Assembly: GCA_030427835.1 (NCBI GenBank) | Contig: JAUICN010000002.1 | Span: forward strand, 62,001 to 126,000 | Source of the DNA: Polyangia bacterium | GTDB taxonomy: Bacteria > Myxococcota_A > Polyangia > Polyangiales > JAUICN01 | Direction of reading: 5' to 3' | DNA: 64,000 bases | Part shown: positions 42,732-51,262 of the stretch, piece after piece | Numbering within the stretch: the first letter of the stretch is position 1 | Layout of the letters: each line of letters begins with the position of its first letter | Made by a program: the position numbers and the translations under genes | The notes under the pieces: model-generated | What the model was told of the DNA's origin: nothing | Database searches by the model: none | What the model saw: the letters and a program-made list of their open reading frames with translations, nothing else

Positions 42732-44789
42732 TTATCTGAGGGGGATTTGGTAGTAGAGGGCGATGCTTTCTGGGGTACCGTAGGCCCCCTGGATGCGGCA
42801 GAGTTCTTTGGCGCCTAGCTCCAGGTTGATGGTTTGCATCGCCTTTGTTTTGCTTAAGCGATTGCGCCCGGACACGTACTTGTACCGTGGCGTTCCGTCG
42901 GGTTTTTGAAGAGTTCGGGCGTGGGCGATTTGGGCCCGTTTGAGCTGCCGCCCAATGCCTTGCCCCTGGAACTCCGGCACGACCGTGATGGCACTGGAGT
43001 AGAGGGTGACGTGTTGACCTAGGGTTGGATCCCGGTCGGGGCCCGCACGCCCGGTTACGGTCTCCAGGGGCCGTGCGAGCGCGTAGCCGGCAAATATCCA
43101 GCTGGATTTACCGTTTGCGTCTGTGGATTCGATCTCTGCGATTTGGGCGAGCAAGTTTGGCTCGTTCATGATTTCTTGAAGTTTTTCGGGTGGGTCGCGC
43201 CGTGCGGGTTCGTAGGCGCGCGCCTCTAACTCTGAGATCTTTTCTAGGACCCTACGCCGTTGTCGGTCTCCCACGGAGCGGATGCGCACGCGGGGAGTTG
43301 GCGGCTGTGTCGGTTTGGAAATAGGCGTGAGCTTTTCATGGTGGGTGAACTCACCCGGTTCTGCGAGTCGGGAGGCCACAGGAATGACTACGTTCCGCAG
43401 TGCGTAGCTCCCGGCAGGGCGGTAGTTTCCGCTGGTTCCTGTGCCGCCAAAGGGCAACCGGGGGCTGGCCTGATTGGTGCTTCGGTTGTGGTTGAATATG
43501 GCCGTTTCCACGTGTTGAAGCATGTACTGGAATGTTTCGCGATCCTTGGAAAATAGGCTGTGAGACAACCCACGGGTACCGTGGTTGAGTTGCTCAATCA
43601 CCTGATCAAGGTCGTCGTAGGATTGGATGTGGAGATCGGGGCCGAACAGCTCGTGGTCTGTGTAGCCTGGTATGCCCCGTGTACCGTCGGGTAGCCGATG
43701 CAAGGTTGGTGCCACAAAGTTGCCACCCTGTTCGGCGGAGCCCTGCGCGACCAGGATGGCACCTGCTGCAACGGCCACCGCCTTGGCTTGTTCCAGGGCT
43801 CTGTGACCTGACGGGGTGGCGAGCGGTCCTGCAAATGCGGAAGGGTCTTCCTGGGCTCCCATATGAAGCCCCGTGACCTGTTGCCGTAGCCGTTCCGAGA
43901 GAGCGTCAATGATGTTTTTGTGGGCAAATATGCGGTCGGTACATGTGCATCGTTGGCCTGTGGTGAGGTATCCGCCCACGGTAATCTCGTGGGTTGCCTG
44001 GTCGAGATCGGCGTTTGCCTCCACCACGACTGAGTTTTTCCCACCCAGCTCTAGGGCCACGAGAACTTCGGGCCGGTCGAGGGTGGATTCGAGAATGCGT
44101 CTTGCTGTTTTCCAGGATCCAGTGAAGCACAGACCCCTGAGGTGCGGGTGTTGTAGTAATGCGGCTCCTGCAGAACCCGTGCCTTGAACCAGGTTGAGTA
44201 CCCCGGGGGGCAAGCCTGCGGCTTCTGCGGCTTCCGCGTAGCGTTGGGCGGTAAGGGGAGCCACTTCACTTGGTTTGATGACCACGGTGTTGCCCGCGAG
44301 CAGGGCGGGTAGGACGTGTGCGTGGCACAGGTGAAGTGGGAAGTTGAACGGGCCAATGACGCCAACGACCCCGAGGGGTTTGAACGTGAGCCACTCGTTT
44401 GGAAACCCATCGAGGGCTCCGGAGTTGAATCGTGCTTTGTATTGATCTTGTACGAGATCAAAGCGTTGAATGAGGGTTTCAACCTCGGTTGCGGCTTCCG
44501 TGCGGAGCTTGCCGATTTCCAGGGAAAGTGCCTCTGCGATAGTTGTTTTGTTGGATTCAAGGGCGGTTTTGAACCGCAGGAGATGGGCCCACCTGTCGTC
44601 AGGGCCCAGGTTTCGCCAATGTGTGCGTGCGGCGTGGGCGGCGTCACAGGCTTTTTGCACGTGGTGGGTATCGGTGTGGGTGTGAAATAGGGGCTCGTGG
44701 TTTGCGGGATTGGAGGAGGTCAGGTGGGTGTTGCCATTGAGCACGAACTGCCCGTCTATCCAGTCTCCCCGTCCGTTGATGATCCCCAT
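42732..44789 (-). CDS. Aldehyde dehydrogenase (AstD-like) fused to a GNAT acetyltransferase
   Basis: Residues 1-480 are an NAD(P)-dependent aldehyde dehydrogenase closest in style to succinylglutamate-semialdehyde dehydrogenase (AstD): GPFNFPLHLCHAHVLPAL, IKPSEVAPLTA, catalytic Glu247 in ALELGGK and nucleophile Cys281 in GQRCTC. Family members are about 490 residues and end there. Here a linker (about 480-510) leads into a GNAT N-acetyltransferase domain ending at 685, with the acetyl-CoA loop GQGIGRQLKRA near residue 610 and a plausible complete fold. The fusion suggests a two-step pathway in which an amine or amino acid is acylated and its aldehyde oxidised, as in arginine succinyltransferase catabolism. 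The substrate is unknown. No other ast genes are nearby. Confidence 0.87.
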   Translation of the reverse strand: MGIINGRGDWIDGQFVLNGNTHLTSSNPANHEPLFHTHTDTHHVQKACDAAHAARTHWRNLGPDDRWAHLLRFKTALESNKTTIAEALSLEIGKLRTEAATEVETLIQRFDLVQDQYKARFNSGALDGFPNEWLTFKPLGVVGVIGPFNFPLHLCHAHVLPALLAGNTVVIKPSEVAPLTAQRYAEAAEAAGLPPGVLNLVQGTGSAGAALLQHPHLRGLCFTGSWKTARRILESTLDRPEVLVALELGGKNSVVVEANADLDQATHEITVGGYLTTGQRCTCTDRIFAHKNIIDALSERLRQQVTGLHMGAQEDPSAFAGPLATPSGHRALEQAKAVAVAAGAILVAQGSAEQGGNFVAPTLHRLPDGTRGIPGYTDHELFGPDLHIQSYDDLDQVIEQLNHGTRGLSHSLFSKDRETFQYMLQHVETAIFNHNRSTNQASPRLPFGGTGTSGNYRPAGSYALRNVVIPVASRLAEPGEFTHHEKLTPISKPTQPPTPRVRIRSVGDRQRRRVLEKISELEARAYEPARRDPPEKLQEIMNEPNLLAQIAEIESTDANGKSSWIFAGYALARPLETVTGRAGPDRDPTLGQHVTLYSSAITVVPEFQGQGIGRQLKRAQIAHARTLQKPDGTPRYKYVSGRNRLSKTKAMQTINLELGAKELCRIQGAYGTPESIALYYQIPLR

Positions 44790-44879
44790 GGGCCTATTCT
44801 ACCAACTTTTTCTAGTATTCGGTGGAACTGCGGAATCTGGGGTTGTGCTGGAGGTGCGGTGCGTTAGGTTTGGCCTACC

Positions 44880-45209
44880 ATGGCTGAAGCAGATCCGGAT
44901 CGTTTGGTGGAGTGTGTGAAACTGGGGAAGTCCCTTCCAGGTTTGAAGCGGCAGCCTTTTCCCAACGAAATGGGCAAGCGCATTTTTGAGACGGTTTCCA
45001 AGGAGGCTTGGGACCAGTGGCTCCAGGAGAGTGTGCGTTACATCAATACTTACAGGGTCGATCTCTCCAGCAAGGACGGCACGGAGTTTATGTTGAAGCA
45101 GCTTCGCGTGTGGTTGGGTTGGGAAGAGGGAGAGTTGGCCCAGACAGCTTGGGTTCCAGAAGATGGGGAGGCCACAGCGAGCGGTGAGGCTCCTAACGAG
45201 AGCGAATAG
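44880..45209 (+). CDS. yggX: YggX-type Fe(II)-trafficking protein
   Basis: YggX proteins protect Fe-S clusters and take part in iron handling under oxidative stress. The 109-residue product has the diagnostic CVKLGK near the N-terminus, then FPNEMGKRIF, VSKEAWDQWLQ and a later INTYR/L segment, in the family order. The E. coli protein has 91 residues; this one has a somewhat altered, acidic C-terminal extension (EDGEATASGEAPNE). The gene is divergent from the ALDH-GNAT gene (90 bp) and convergent with the ABC importer. A relationship with the Fe-S oxidoreductase at 35056 is possible but not shown. Confidence 0.92.
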   Translation: MAEADPDRLVECVKLGKSLPGLKRQPFPNEMGKRIFETVSKEAWDQWLQESVRYINTYRVDLSSKDGTEFMLKQLRVWLGWEEGELAQTAWVPEDGEATASGEAPNESE

Positions 45210-45266
45210 CCTGCGCCCCTCAGGTTGATGAACTTGAAGAGATAGGGAGCTAAAAATCGCTCGGAT

Positions 45267-46799
45267 CTATTGTTGTTGCAATAGACGGTTTGCTACGTGG
45301 CTAGGCGTGTCTTTTTCGATGTCCACCCACAGATTGGCCCGTCGCATGGTGTGGTTGTCAATGCTGTTTGCTAGCGTTCTTAAATGTTCGGCGGTCTCTG
45401 GGTGTTCTGCGACCCATTGCCCATTGGCGAGCAGGGCTGCGTCGTAGGCTGGGATTGCGTGCTTGTCGTCGGTGAGAATACGTAGGTTGTGCGTGTTGAT
45501 TCTCCCATCGGTGGTGAAGGCGGTGATCACGTCCACTTCGCCATGGCTGACCGCGTCGTACATGAGCGCAGGGTCCATGGTGCGAGTGGCCTTGAACTCT
45601 AGGCGGTAGGTGTTTTGGAGGCTTTTCCACACTTCCCTTTTTAGGAACTCGTAGTCATTGCCTAGTTCCAACTGTGACGCATGGATGGCGAGATCGGAAA
45701 TGGTGTTGAGTTGTAGGCGATCCGCCAGGTCGGATTGCACGGCAAATGCGTAGCTGTTCTCAAAGCCCAGCCAGGCGAGGATGTGTACGTTGTGTTGTTT
45801 AAGGAGAAAGTCTGCGAGAAATCCTTGAAGCGCCATCTGCCCGGGAGGCTTCGACCCCTGGGCCCGCTTGTGGCGCTCGGGTACTACCAACATGTTCCAG
45901 AGGGTTCCGGAGTAGTCCACGGACAGGTCGATGGCGTTGTGGGTCAACCCATCGAATACCACCGAGGAGCCAAGGGACTCGAGCACTATGGTTTGATGCT
46001 TGGGTTGGTGTTGATGAATGCTGTGTTCGATGAGCGCACCAAGAATGAGTTGTTCGGTGAAACCTTTTGTGCCGATGGATGTTTGGCGTTCCTTGGGAAA
46101 CGCCGAAACCACGAGTGGTGCTGCGATGATCCAAAGCGACAGGGCGGTTGCGGTGCCCACGACCCATCGAAAATGGGCTTTCTTGTGTGCCTTGAGGAAC
46201 CTTTCGGCTACGGTGACCACACTTTGCAGACCGATGGCAAGCAATGCCGCTGTTACGCAGCCCCAAAGAACGAGGGAGTGATTTCGGGTTTGTAGCCCTG
46301 TAAAGATGTAGTTTCCGAGGCTTTTTGCTCCGATGGGGGTGGCGAGTGTTGCCATACCCACGGTCCAGACGGTGGCCGTACGAACACCGGCCAAAATCAA
46401 GGGAGCCGCGAGAGGGATTTCAACCCGCAGGAGTGATTGGCGAGTGGTCATGCCCATGGCCTTGGTTTGCTCCTGGAGCTCTTTGGGTACCTGTTGGATT
46501 CCGGTTACGGTTGCTACCAGTATTGGAAAAACCGCGTAGGCGCAGAGCCCGAGAACGGCGGGAACGGTGCCGATGGCGGGCGCGCCGAGGTAGCTCAGGA
46601 GCGGAACCATGGCGGCCAGGAAGGCGAGAGCGGGTATGGTTTGGATGATTCCTGAGACCCCGAGCAGTAGTCCGCTGACTTTCCTGTTGCGTGACGCCAA
46701 TACACCGAGGGGAACGCTGAGTAGGCAGGAGGCCATGGCTGCGGTGAGTGTCAACCGCAGATGGGCGAGTGTGAGCGTACCAAGTTCAGTGAAGTTCAT
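45267..46799 (-). CDS. ABC importer permease fused to substrate-binding domain (OpuC/EgtU type)
   Basis: The 510-residue protein joins a membrane permease (residues 1-215, five or six helices, with the ProW/OpuCB-like coupling loop TKAMGMTTRQSLLRVEIPLAAPLI cut short here as AMGMTTRQSLLRVEIPLA) to a periplasmic binding domain (about 240-510, SIGTKGFTEQLILG, VDYSGTLWN, AFTTDGRI). This fused architecture occurs in OpuC/OpuF-like osmolyte importers and in EgtU, which imports ergothioneine. Which substrate applies is not decided by visible residues. The gene overlaps the ATPase gene by 4 bp (ATGA), with AGGTGA as its ribosome site. Confidence 0.9.
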   Translation of the reverse strand: MNFTELGTLTLAHLRLTLTAAMASCLLSVPLGVLASRNRKVSGLLLGVSGIIQTIPALAFLAAMVPLLSYLGAPAIGTVPAVLGLCAYAVFPILVATVTGIQQVPKELQEQTKAMGMTTRQSLLRVEIPLAAPLILAGVRTATVWTVGMATLATPIGAKSLGNYIFTGLQTRNHSLVLWGCVTAALLAIGLQSVVTVAERFLKAHKKAHFRWVVGTATALSLWIIAAPLVVSAFPKERQTSIGTKGFTEQLILGALIEHSIHQHQPKHQTIVLESLGSSVVFDGLTHNAIDLSVDYSGTLWNMLVVPERHKRAQGSKPPGQMALQGFLADFLLKQHNVHILAWLGFENSYAFAVQSDLADRLQLNTISDLAIHASQLELGNDYEFLKREVWKSLQNTYRLEFKATRTMDPALMYDAVSHGEVDVITAFTTDGRINTHNLRILTDDKHAIPAYDAALLANGQWVAEHPETAEHLRTLANSIDNHTMRRANLWVDIEKDTPSHVANRLLQQQ

Positions 46800-47590
46800 G
46801 GCTCACCTAGCTCGGTTTGCAGGTGTTGTGACTGTTGCTGGGTGTGGGCCAGAAGTTCCTGTAGGTACGCAGACTGGGGGTTGTTGGCCAGGGATTGCAA
46901 ATCGCCGCTTTCCACCAGGCGTCCCCTATCCATCACTGCGGCATAGTCTGCCACGGCAAAGGCCTCTGCCACATCGTGGGTGACGACGATGGACGTAAAC
47001 CCCAGCTCCTTGTGGAGTTTGGTGAGCAGTATTTGCATACGCTTTCGGGTGAGCGGATCCAGTGCTGAAAAGGGTTCGTCCAACAGGATGATTTTGGGGT
47101 CGGTCACCAGGGTACGGGCCACGGCCACCCGTTGTTTTTGGCCTCCTGAGAGTTGATGGGGGTACCGGTTGCCGAACTCGGTGCTGTCTAGTTCCACTTG
47201 CTTCAGCGCATGGGTTGCGCGGCGGAACCGTTTTTCTGGAAGATTCTTCGCTTGGGAAATCCTTGGGTTGGATGCTCCCAGGAGAATTTCCTGGGGGAGG
47301 GTGACGTTTTCCAGAACCGTCATGTGTGGGAACAGGGCTCCGTTTTGGGGCACGTATCCCACGCTTCGCCGAAGCTCGATAGGGTTCCATTCTTTTTGCG
47401 GGATTCCCTGGATGCAAAGGGTACCGTCAGAAGGTGCGAGTAGCCCGTTTACTAGTTTCAGGGCGGTGGACTTTCCTGAGCCGGATGGGCCAACCAGGGC
47501 GGTGATCTTCCCAGTGGGAATTTCCAAGGTGAGGTCCCGAACACCCCCGCCCGTGGGAAATGTTTTGCTCACCGTTTGATAGCGAATCAT
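46796..47590 (-). CDS. ABC importer ATPase (OpuCA/ProV/EgtV type)
   Basis: This is the ATP-hydrolysing partner of the fused permease. The 264 residues show Walker A GPSGSGKST at 34-42, a Q-loop (GYVPQNGALFPHMTV), signature LSGGQKQR, Walker B IILLDEPFSALDP and the H-loop THD. No CBS domains follow, unlike ProV or OpuCA of larger size. The last codons overlap the permease start. Transcription probably begins in the 244-bp divergent gap before 47835, which also holds a 21-bp tandem repeat. Predicted to sit at the inner face of the cytoplasmic membrane. Confidence 0.93.
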   Translation of the reverse strand: MIRYQTVSKTFPTGGGVRDLTLEIPTGKITALVGPSGSGKSTALKLVNGLLAPSDGTLCIQGIPQKEWNPIELRRSVGYVPQNGALFPHMTVLENVTLPQEILLGASNPRISQAKNLPEKRFRRATHALKQVELDSTEFGNRYPHQLSGGQKQRVAVARTLVTDPKIILLDEPFSALDPLTRKRMQILLTKLHKELGFTSIVVTHDVAEAFAVADYAAVMDRGRLVESGDLQSLANNPQSAYLQELLAHTQQQSQHLQTELGEP

Positions 47591-47687
47591 GGTGTTCCCG
47601 AGGGCAACCCCTGTTGGGTTTGCTTACGCGGTTGGCGGTGCACTGCAAGGGCAATCTGGGTAGCGAGACCAGTTTTGGTGCTCTGGT

Positions 47688-47737
47688 GGGGTTTCTCTTA
47701 ACGACACTGGGGTTTCTCTTAACGACACTGGGGTTTC
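47688..47737. repeat. 21-bp direct repeat, 2.4 copies
   Basis: Two identical 21-bp units starting GGGGTTTCTCTTAACG (47688-47708 and 47709-47729) are followed by a partial third (47730-47737). They lie in the divergent gap between the ABC ATPase and the kinase gene, 98 bp upstream of the kinase start, so they could be regulator sites or simple slippage. Confidence 0.85.
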
Positions 47738-47834
47738 GGTCTATGGTGGGATGGTTGGTGTGGGGTGGATGATTCATGGACAGGCTTAGGACGTTCAACA
47801 CGGTACCGCTGGAGGTTCCTCAGGTGGTGATCCC

Positions 47835-50108
47835 TTGAGTGATGGGCCAGGCGACGGGGAAGCGTCCAAACGGGGTCCTTGGAACGGGGATTCAGGAGCC
47901 CAACCTTCTGAATCGGCTCGGGATGGGTTGTCTGGTCACCCTTCAGAGGCTTCAGTTCCTGCCACGGGTGGAGGAACCGTGGGTGTGCCCTCCATGGATG
48001 ATGGTTCCCTGCCAGCAACGTCAGGGGAGGCGGGGCAAACCCGTGACGAGCTCTCTGGAGCCGGCCGCCAGGGTGAACGTGGTGACGACACTGGGCAACT
48101 GCCGTCAAAGGAGTATCTAGGCGCGGGCCGTTCGGAGGCATCAGAGGAACTTGATCCCACCATTGTGGTTCCTTCCTCTCGAATGATCGACGGCAAGTAC
48201 AAGCTTGGTCGAATTATCGGGGAAGGTGGAATGGGGTCTGTGTATGAGGCCCAGCACACGGACCTTGGTGCCACGGTTGCGATCAAACTACTTAGCGATT
48301 CTTTTGCGGAGGATCCTACTTTTGTTCGGCGGTTTCGTCGTGAGGCGAGGGCTGCGGCCGCGGTGCGACATCCCAATGTTGTGGCGGTGACTGACGCGGG
48401 CACAGACGAGCAGGGGGTTCCATTTCTCGTGATGGAGCTGCTGGACGGGGAGAGTTTGGCTTCTGTGCTCCGCCGGGAACGGGTGTTGTCTGCTGAGGTG
48501 GCGGGTAATATCGCAAGTCAAGTGTTGGCGGGGTTGGCGGCAGCTCACCAAAAGGGAGTGATCCACAGGGATCTAAAGCCTGCCAACGTGTTTCTTACGC
48601 AGCAGGCGGATGGCACCCAGGTGGCTAAGTTGCTCGATTTTGGAATCTCGAAGTTTGCCGCTGATCAGGGCCTGGGCACGGTTACTGCGGATGGCGCGGT
48701 GATCGGCACCCCAAGTTACATGGCTCCAGAGCAGGTACGGGGTCATAACGATCTTGATTCCCGGATTGATATTTACGCGGTGGGAGTACTTCTTTACCGC
48801 ATGATCACCGGCAAGTTGCCGTTTTCTGGGAAGAAGTCCAAGGAGATCTACGATAAGATTCTTGCGGGCAACTACCTGCGACCTTCTGAGGTTCGGCCGG
48901 GTGTTTCCAAAATGCTTGAGGCCGTGGTTGTTCGGGCCATGTCTGCAAAACGGGAGGATCGCTTTCAGGATGCGCGGGGGTTCCGTGAGGCGGTGCGTTC
49001 TGCGGTTCCGATGATGGAATCTACGGGTTCGATTGCAGTGCACTCACGAACATTGACTCCGGTATCTGTATCCACCCGGCCCTCGTCACCTCCGGGGTAC
49101 GGCGGGGCGGGGGCTGATCCTCACCCGGTTTCGCCAGATCTGTTGAACGATCGCCCTGAGGATGCACCCACACGTAGTGAGCATGGCGCCACGGGTGATC
49201 GGAGGCGATTTCAACGGTTTTTGGTGCTCCTGGTGTTGCTGGTGTCGTCCGTAGGTGCGGTTGTGTTTTGGGTGGCCCGTAGGGATTCGGTCATTGTGAC
49301 GACCTTGCCGCCCGTACGGTACGGAATCACCCGATATTCCCACCGTGAGTTGGTGGTGAGTAGCCATCGCCCCTTGGTGGAGTACCTGCAAAAGAAGCTG
49401 CACAGGCGTGTGGAATTGGTCGTTGCGGAGGACTACGAGCTTGCCCGCAAGTTGGGTGAGGGGGAAGTTCATTTGGCTGCTCTTTCTGCCTATCGGTACG
49501 TGCAGGCCAAACGCCGATCGCCTGCGTTGCGTTTGATTGCTACGGCGGTGAACCCAGGTGGGACTTCCTACGAAGGCCATGTTTTGGCTCGTGCGGATTC
49601 AGGGATTTCTGAATTGAAAGACCTGGTGGGTAAGGTGTTTTGTTACGTGAGCCCCAACTCAAGCTCGGGTTACTTGTATCCCCGTGCCCTGTTTCGCCAG
49701 CGGGGTATGGATCCCGATTCTGCATTTCGGGCCACGCGATTTACCGGTGACCACGGCCAGGCCCTGCGCGCTTTGGATTCAGGAGTGTGTGATGGGGCGG
49801 CGGTGGCTCAAGGCATTCTTTCTGCGGAACCGGGGCTTTCTCAACAACGTTTTCGGGTGGTGGCGAGTACTTCTCGCATTCCGTACGACGCGTACTGCCT
49901 AGGGCGTACGGTGGACGATAAGCTTTCCCAGGCGATTCAGGATACGCTGCTTGCGTTGGAGCCAGACAGCAAAGTGGCGCGTGACATGTTTGGCCCCCAT
50001 GGGCAGCTTCGGGGGTTTGCCCCCGCGAGCGACAATCACTACGACCCGGTGCGTGAGATTGAACGTTTTCTCGATGAGGCTGTTGGCGATCCGCCGGTTG
50101 GCTTGTAG
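47835..50108 (+). CDS. Transmembrane Ser/Thr kinase with PhnD-like sensor domain
   Basis: The 757-residue protein starts at TTG 47835. Residues 1-115 are a Gly/Ser/Glu-rich disordered region. Residues 120-385 are a complete Hanks-type kinase: GEGGMGSVY loop, Lys151 in VAIK, HRDLKPAN with Asp246, DFG at 268-270 and MAPEQ. After a Ser/Pro linker there is one TM helix (about 461-481). The rest, about 495-757, is a PhnD-like (phosphonate/phosphate-type periplasmic binding) domain: YGITRYSHRELVVSSHRPL, AALSAYRYV and SSSGYLYPR motifs. Topology implies extracellular ligand binding controlling a cytoplasmic kinase. The ligand could be a phosphonate, phosphate or something else. The downstream gene overlaps by 35 bp. 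Confidence 0.88.
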   Translation: MSDGPGDGEASKRGPWNGDSGAQPSESARDGLSGHPSEASVPATGGGTVGVPSMDDGSLPATSGEAGQTRDELSGAGRQGERGDDTGQLPSKEYLGAGRSEASEELDPTIVVPSSRMIDGKYKLGRIIGEGGMGSVYEAQHTDLGATVAIKLLSDSFAEDPTFVRRFRREARAAAAVRHPNVVAVTDAGTDEQGVPFLVMELLDGESLASVLRRERVLSAEVAGNIASQVLAGLAAAHQKGVIHRDLKPANVFLTQQADGTQVAKLLDFGISKFAADQGLGTVTADGAVIGTPSYMAPEQVRGHNDLDSRIDIYAVGVLLYRMITGKLPFSGKKSKEIYDKILAGNYLRPSEVRPGVSKMLEAVVVRAMSAKREDRFQDARGFREAVRSAVPMMESTGSIAVHSRTLTPVSVSTRPSSPPGYGGAGADPHPVSPDLLNDRPEDAPTRSEHGATGDRRRFQRFLVLLVLLVSSVGAVVFWVARRDSVIVTTLPPVRYGITRYSHRELVVSSHRPLVEYLQKKLHRRVELVVAEDYELARKLGEGEVHLAALSAYRYVQAKRRSPALRLIATAVNPGGTSYEGHVLARADSGISELKDLVGKVFCYVSPNSSSGYLYPRALFRQRGMDPDSAFRATRFTGDHGQALRALDSGVCDGAAVAQGILSAEPGLSQQRFRVVASTSRIPYDAYCLGRTVDDKLSQAIQDTLLALEPDSKVARDMFGPHGQLRGFAPASDNHYDPVREIERFLDEAVGDPPVGL

Positions 50109-51126
50109 GTGTTTGGGGGCTTTGTCCCTGTGGGCAGTTGTGTGGGTATCTCTCGCTGCTCACGCCCAGGACAACCGCGTGTTGGTGATTTCCGATCGGG
50201 TAGACGTACATGAGGAAACCTTGGGTGGCTTGCTTGCGGATCCCGAACTGGAAGTTTCTGGGTTGGCCTGGAATGGGGATCAACTTGTGGTGCTGCCCCA
50301 GTATCCAAGCCAGGCACCCGCTTTGGGCTGTTTGCCGTTGATCTCTGGGGAAGCTTTGGGTTTGTTGGCTTCCTCGGGCACGGTGGTGACGTCGGGTTGT
50401 TTGCAGTGGGTTGACTCTGGTCTGCCGAGCCAGATCGATGGTTTTGACGGATTTGAGGCGATTGCTTTTGATGGGCGGCACGCATTTTTGCTTGTGGAAG
50501 CGAAGCAGGGCGGAAGGGCCGTCGGATATTTCGTTCGTGCTGTATTGGAGGGGCCCGCATTGGTGCTGGAGCTCGACACGCTTCTGAAGTTTCCTGCACA
50601 GGTTGTCGCAGAAAATTTGGGGTACGAGGCGCTGGTTGTTTTGGAAGAGGGTGTGCTTGTGATGCACGAAGCCAACGGTGCCGTGAATGGGAATCCCAAG
50701 GCCTTTTTGGTGAATCGAGATGGAGTGTTGCTCCGTGAGGTACAGATGCCTTTGATTGAGTATCGAGTTACCGATGCCACGGCTTCAGAGCAGGGAAGGT
50801 TTTGGGTCAGCAACTACCACTACGAGGGTGACCTGTGGCCTGCGGGATTGGATTGCCCCGCCTTTTTTTCGGAATTTTTCCAAGGGTTCAGAGGACACCC
50901 TCTGTTCACGTCGTTGTCGGAACGACCGGTGGAGCGGTTGATGGAGTTGCGGTGGGACCCGACGACGGGGACGGTTGAGTTTGAAACTGTGTTGAATATT
51001 TCTGTCCAGGGAGAGGGTCGCAACTGGGAAGGTATTGCGAAAGGATTGGGTGGTGGATTTGTGCTGTTCACCGACAAATATCCTCGTTCCATTTTAGGCA
51101 GGGTGCCCAAGAGTGTTTCGAAGTGA
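50074..51126 (+). CDS. Secreted phytase-like/SdiA-regulated-like propeller protein
   Basis: ATG 50074 overlaps the kinase gene by 35 bp and gives a clean signal peptide (residues 1-32, arginine-rich n-region, hydrophobic core, SLAAHAQ cleavage). The 318-residue mature part has the pattern of esterase-like phytase or SdiA-regulated propellers: LEVSGLAWNGDQLVVL, FEAIAFDGRHAFLLVE, YEALVVLEEGVLVMHE, VTDATASEQGRFWVSN and GFVLFTDK. Phytase-like members hydrolyse phosphoesters; family membership is by motif order only and no active site can be pointed to. The overlap with a kinase carrying a PhnD-like domain suggests a shared function in sensing or releasing a phosphorus compound, which is inference. 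Confidence 0.68.
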   Translation: MRLLAIRRLACRCLGALSLWAVVWVSLAAHAQDNRVLVISDRVDVHEETLGGLLADPELEVSGLAWNGDQLVVLPQYPSQAPALGCLPLISGEALGLLASSGTVVTSGCLQWVDSGLPSQIDGFDGFEAIAFDGRHAFLLVEAKQGGRAVGYFVRAVLEGPALVLELDTLLKFPAQVVAENLGYEALVVLEEGVLVMHEANGAVNGNPKAFLVNRDGVLLREVQMPLIEYRVTDATASEQGRFWVSNYHYEGDLWPAGLDCPAFFSEFFQGFRGHPLFTSLSERPVERLMELRWDPTTGTVEFETVLNISVQGEGRNWEGIAKGLGGGFVLFTDKYPRSILGRVPKSVSK

Positions 51127-51151
51127 GGTCCGTGGACCCCTAGGCCAGTTT

Positions 51152-51171
51152 GGGTCAGGGTTGCCTGACCC
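51152..51171 (+). terminator. Perfect 8-bp hairpin after the phytase-like gene
   Basis: GGGTCAGG and CCTGACCC enclose a GTTG tetraloop 26 bp after the stop of the phytase-like gene. There is no T-run, so this is a structure element rather than a complete intrinsic terminator, but it precedes one at 51197. Confidence 0.5.
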
Positions 51172-51196
51172 CGGATTGTGGTCTCAAGGGGGATTT

Positions 51197-51218
51197 GGGG
51201 GTGTTTCCCCCTATTTTT
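51197..51218 (+). terminator. Intrinsic terminator candidate
   Basis: GGGGG and CCCCC enclose TGTTT, followed at once by TATTTTT. This is the best intrinsic terminator in the window and implies that transcription of the kinase-propeller pair ends here, before the Asp-box gene. Confidence 0.6.
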
Positions 51219-51227
51219 AGTCCTTTT

Positions 51228-51256
51228 TTGTTCATGGAACATTTCCTGCATAAAGT
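51228..51256 (+). promoter_or_regulatory. Promoter candidate for the Asp-box gene, possibly leaderless
   Basis: TTGTTC (51228-51233), a 17-bp spacer and TAAAGT (51251-51256) form a plausible sigma70 promoter just after the terminator. Transcription would start near 51263, which is a GTG in frame with the Asp-box protein, so the mRNA may be leaderless. An inverted repeat GTTCATGGAAC (51230-51240) overlaps the -35 and could be an operator. Confidence 0.5.
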
Positions 51257-51262
51257 TTGCTT

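Noticed and set aside
51257-51262. TTG 51257 as preferred start of the Asp-box gene
   Set aside because: No ribosome site supports it and the promoter candidate ends there; GTG 51263 is the better choice, though not proven.
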